From Candidatus Omnitrophota bacterium (lineage in GTDB: Bacteria; Omnitrophota; Gorgyraeia; Gygaellales; Profunditerraquicolaceae), in the NCBI GenBank assembly GCA_028713875.1, contig JAQTNM010000112.1, positions 1 through 5,399 of the forward strand: DNA of 5,399 nucleotides, written 5' to 3'. The notes under the pieces were generated by a model. The model was given only the letters and a program-made list of their open reading frames with translations, was not told where the DNA came from and did no database searches. The translations under genes were made by a program, and so were the position numbers. Of this stretch, positions 4,706 to 5,399 are shown one piece after another; positions within the stretch are counted from its first letter, which is position 1; each line of letters starts with the position of its first letter.

Positions 4706-5399
4706 ATGCACCTGATTAGAAAAACACCTGATACTGCCGAAAAGCTGGCACTCCTCTCGGCCGATTCCTGCTATGATCTTGCCTGCGCCTGCGGAACAAG
4801 TGATTTTGAGCATCGCCGGCGTTCGCAAGACAATAAATGGGTATATCCGGTTGCCCTTCCTGATGGCGGCACCACCTATCTTTTTAAAACCCTGCTCTCT
4901 AATGTATGCGTAAATGACTGCGCATATTGTCCGCTGAGGGCTCAGAGTCATACGCGGCGTTGTTCACTCAAGCCTGAGGAATTAGCCGGGACGTTCCTTT
5001 CCTATCACAGGTCCGGTAAGGTAAGCGGTCTTTTTTTAAGCAGCGCCGTTACGGTTAATCCGGATACCACTATGGAGCGCATTAACCGCACGGCACTAAT
5101 CCTGCGTAAAATGCGATTTAAAGGATACATCCATTTAAAGATCATCCCCGGAGCTTCTGACGGGGCTATCCGCCAGAGCCTTTCGCTGGCCAGCGCCGTA
5201 TCCTTGAACATAGAAACTGCCGGAGAGGATAACTTCAGGTTTTTAAGCACAACCAAGCAATATGTATCCGATATTATCCGTCCGATCGGATTGATCAGCC
5301 GTCTTACCGCTAAAGGGTCTTATTACGAAGGCGTTAAGCAGACCACCCAGTTTGTTGTCGGCGCATCAAATGAGACGGACAGACAGCTCATTAATTGCT
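4706..5399 (+). CDS. Radical SAM protein, putative DNA modification/repair type, N-terminal part (3' end cut by window)
   Basis: The frame is open from the ATG to the window edge (231 codons), so the C-terminus is missing. An in-frame TAA directly before the ATG fixes this as the earliest start; GGAGG lies 12 bases upstream, inside the terminator. The iron-sulfur motif CxxxCxxC is present as CVNDCAYC (68-75), which binds the 4Fe-4S cluster that cleaves S-adenosylmethionine. Other hallmarks are EKLALLSADSCYDLACACG (12-30), with three further cysteines, GLFLSSAV (108-115), TMER (122-125), GYIHLKIIPGAS (140-151) and SLNIET (166-171). These match the family described as putative DNA modification/repair radical SAM protein (TIGR03916, as I recall it). 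That family is commonly encoded beside a uracil-DNA-glycosylase-like partner, expected downstream. The substrate and reaction are not established. It is cytoplasmic. Confidence 0.9.
   Translation, partial: MHLIRKTPDTAEKLALLSADSCYDLACACGTSDFEHRRRSQDNKWVYPVALPDGGTTYLFKTLLSNVCVNDCAYCPLRAQSHTRRCSLKPEELAGTFLSYHRSGKVSGLFLSSAVTVNPDTTMERINRTALILRKMRFKGYIHLKIIPGASDGAIRQSLSLASAVSLNIETAGEDNFRFLSTTKQYVSDIIRPIGLISRLTAKGSYYEGVKQTTQFVVGASNETDRQLINC

Noticed and set aside
4632..4715. 27-residue leader peptide frame (starts MFRRGNCH) running through the terminator into the radical SAM start
   Set aside because: There is no ribosome site at proper spacing and no run of one amino acid typical of attenuator peptides. 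It remains possible only as a minor alternative.
4472..4951. 159-codon open frame on the minus strand across the GYD end, leader and radical SAM start
   Set aside because: It is antisense to a well-supported radical SAM gene and to the terminator, and its product is not family-like.

Overview
The window holds eight protein genes, most of them belonging to a Gram-negative cell envelope, plus a compact regulatory leader near the right end. The organism is probably an uncultivated diderm bacterium. Omnitrophota or a related PVC-type lineage is my best guess, from the type IV pilin-like protein, the GYD-domain protein, the short AsmA-like protein and the radical SAM variant. This is inference from protein style; there is no rRNA or other marker gene here to settle it.

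Positions 1-2940 (+ strand) look like one operon. It starts with the C-terminal part of an ABC-2 type exporter permease, cut by the window edge. A small two-helix membrane protein overlaps it by one base. An AsmA-like protein anchored in the inner membrane and a secreted, beta-rich, probably outer-membrane protein with a TTG start follow. The gaps are -1, 25 and 12 bases. The set suggests transport or assembly across the inner membrane, periplasm and outer membrane, but the substrate cannot be read from the sequence.

Positions 2933-3469 (- strand) encode a secreted protein with an Sm-like beta domain and a C-terminal helical region resembling STI1/DP repeats. Its stop codon overlaps the end of the operon tail to tail. 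Its promoter lies in a 198-base AT-rich divergent region (3470-3667), which also carries a strong promoter for a lone type IV pilin-like gene (3668-4054). A gene for a GYD-domain protein with its own promoter follows (4243-4521).

The most interesting part is 4580-4705. A near-consensus promoter is followed by about 90 bases of leader that can form a bulged hairpin. The loop of that hairpin is complementary to the 5' arm of an intrinsic terminator, and the terminator's 3' arm contains the Shine-Dalgarno sequence of the next gene. That gene (4706 to the right edge, incomplete) encodes a radical SAM protein of the putative DNA modification/repair type. The layout is that of a riboswitch or attenuator, and it matches no riboswitch class I can recognise by eye.
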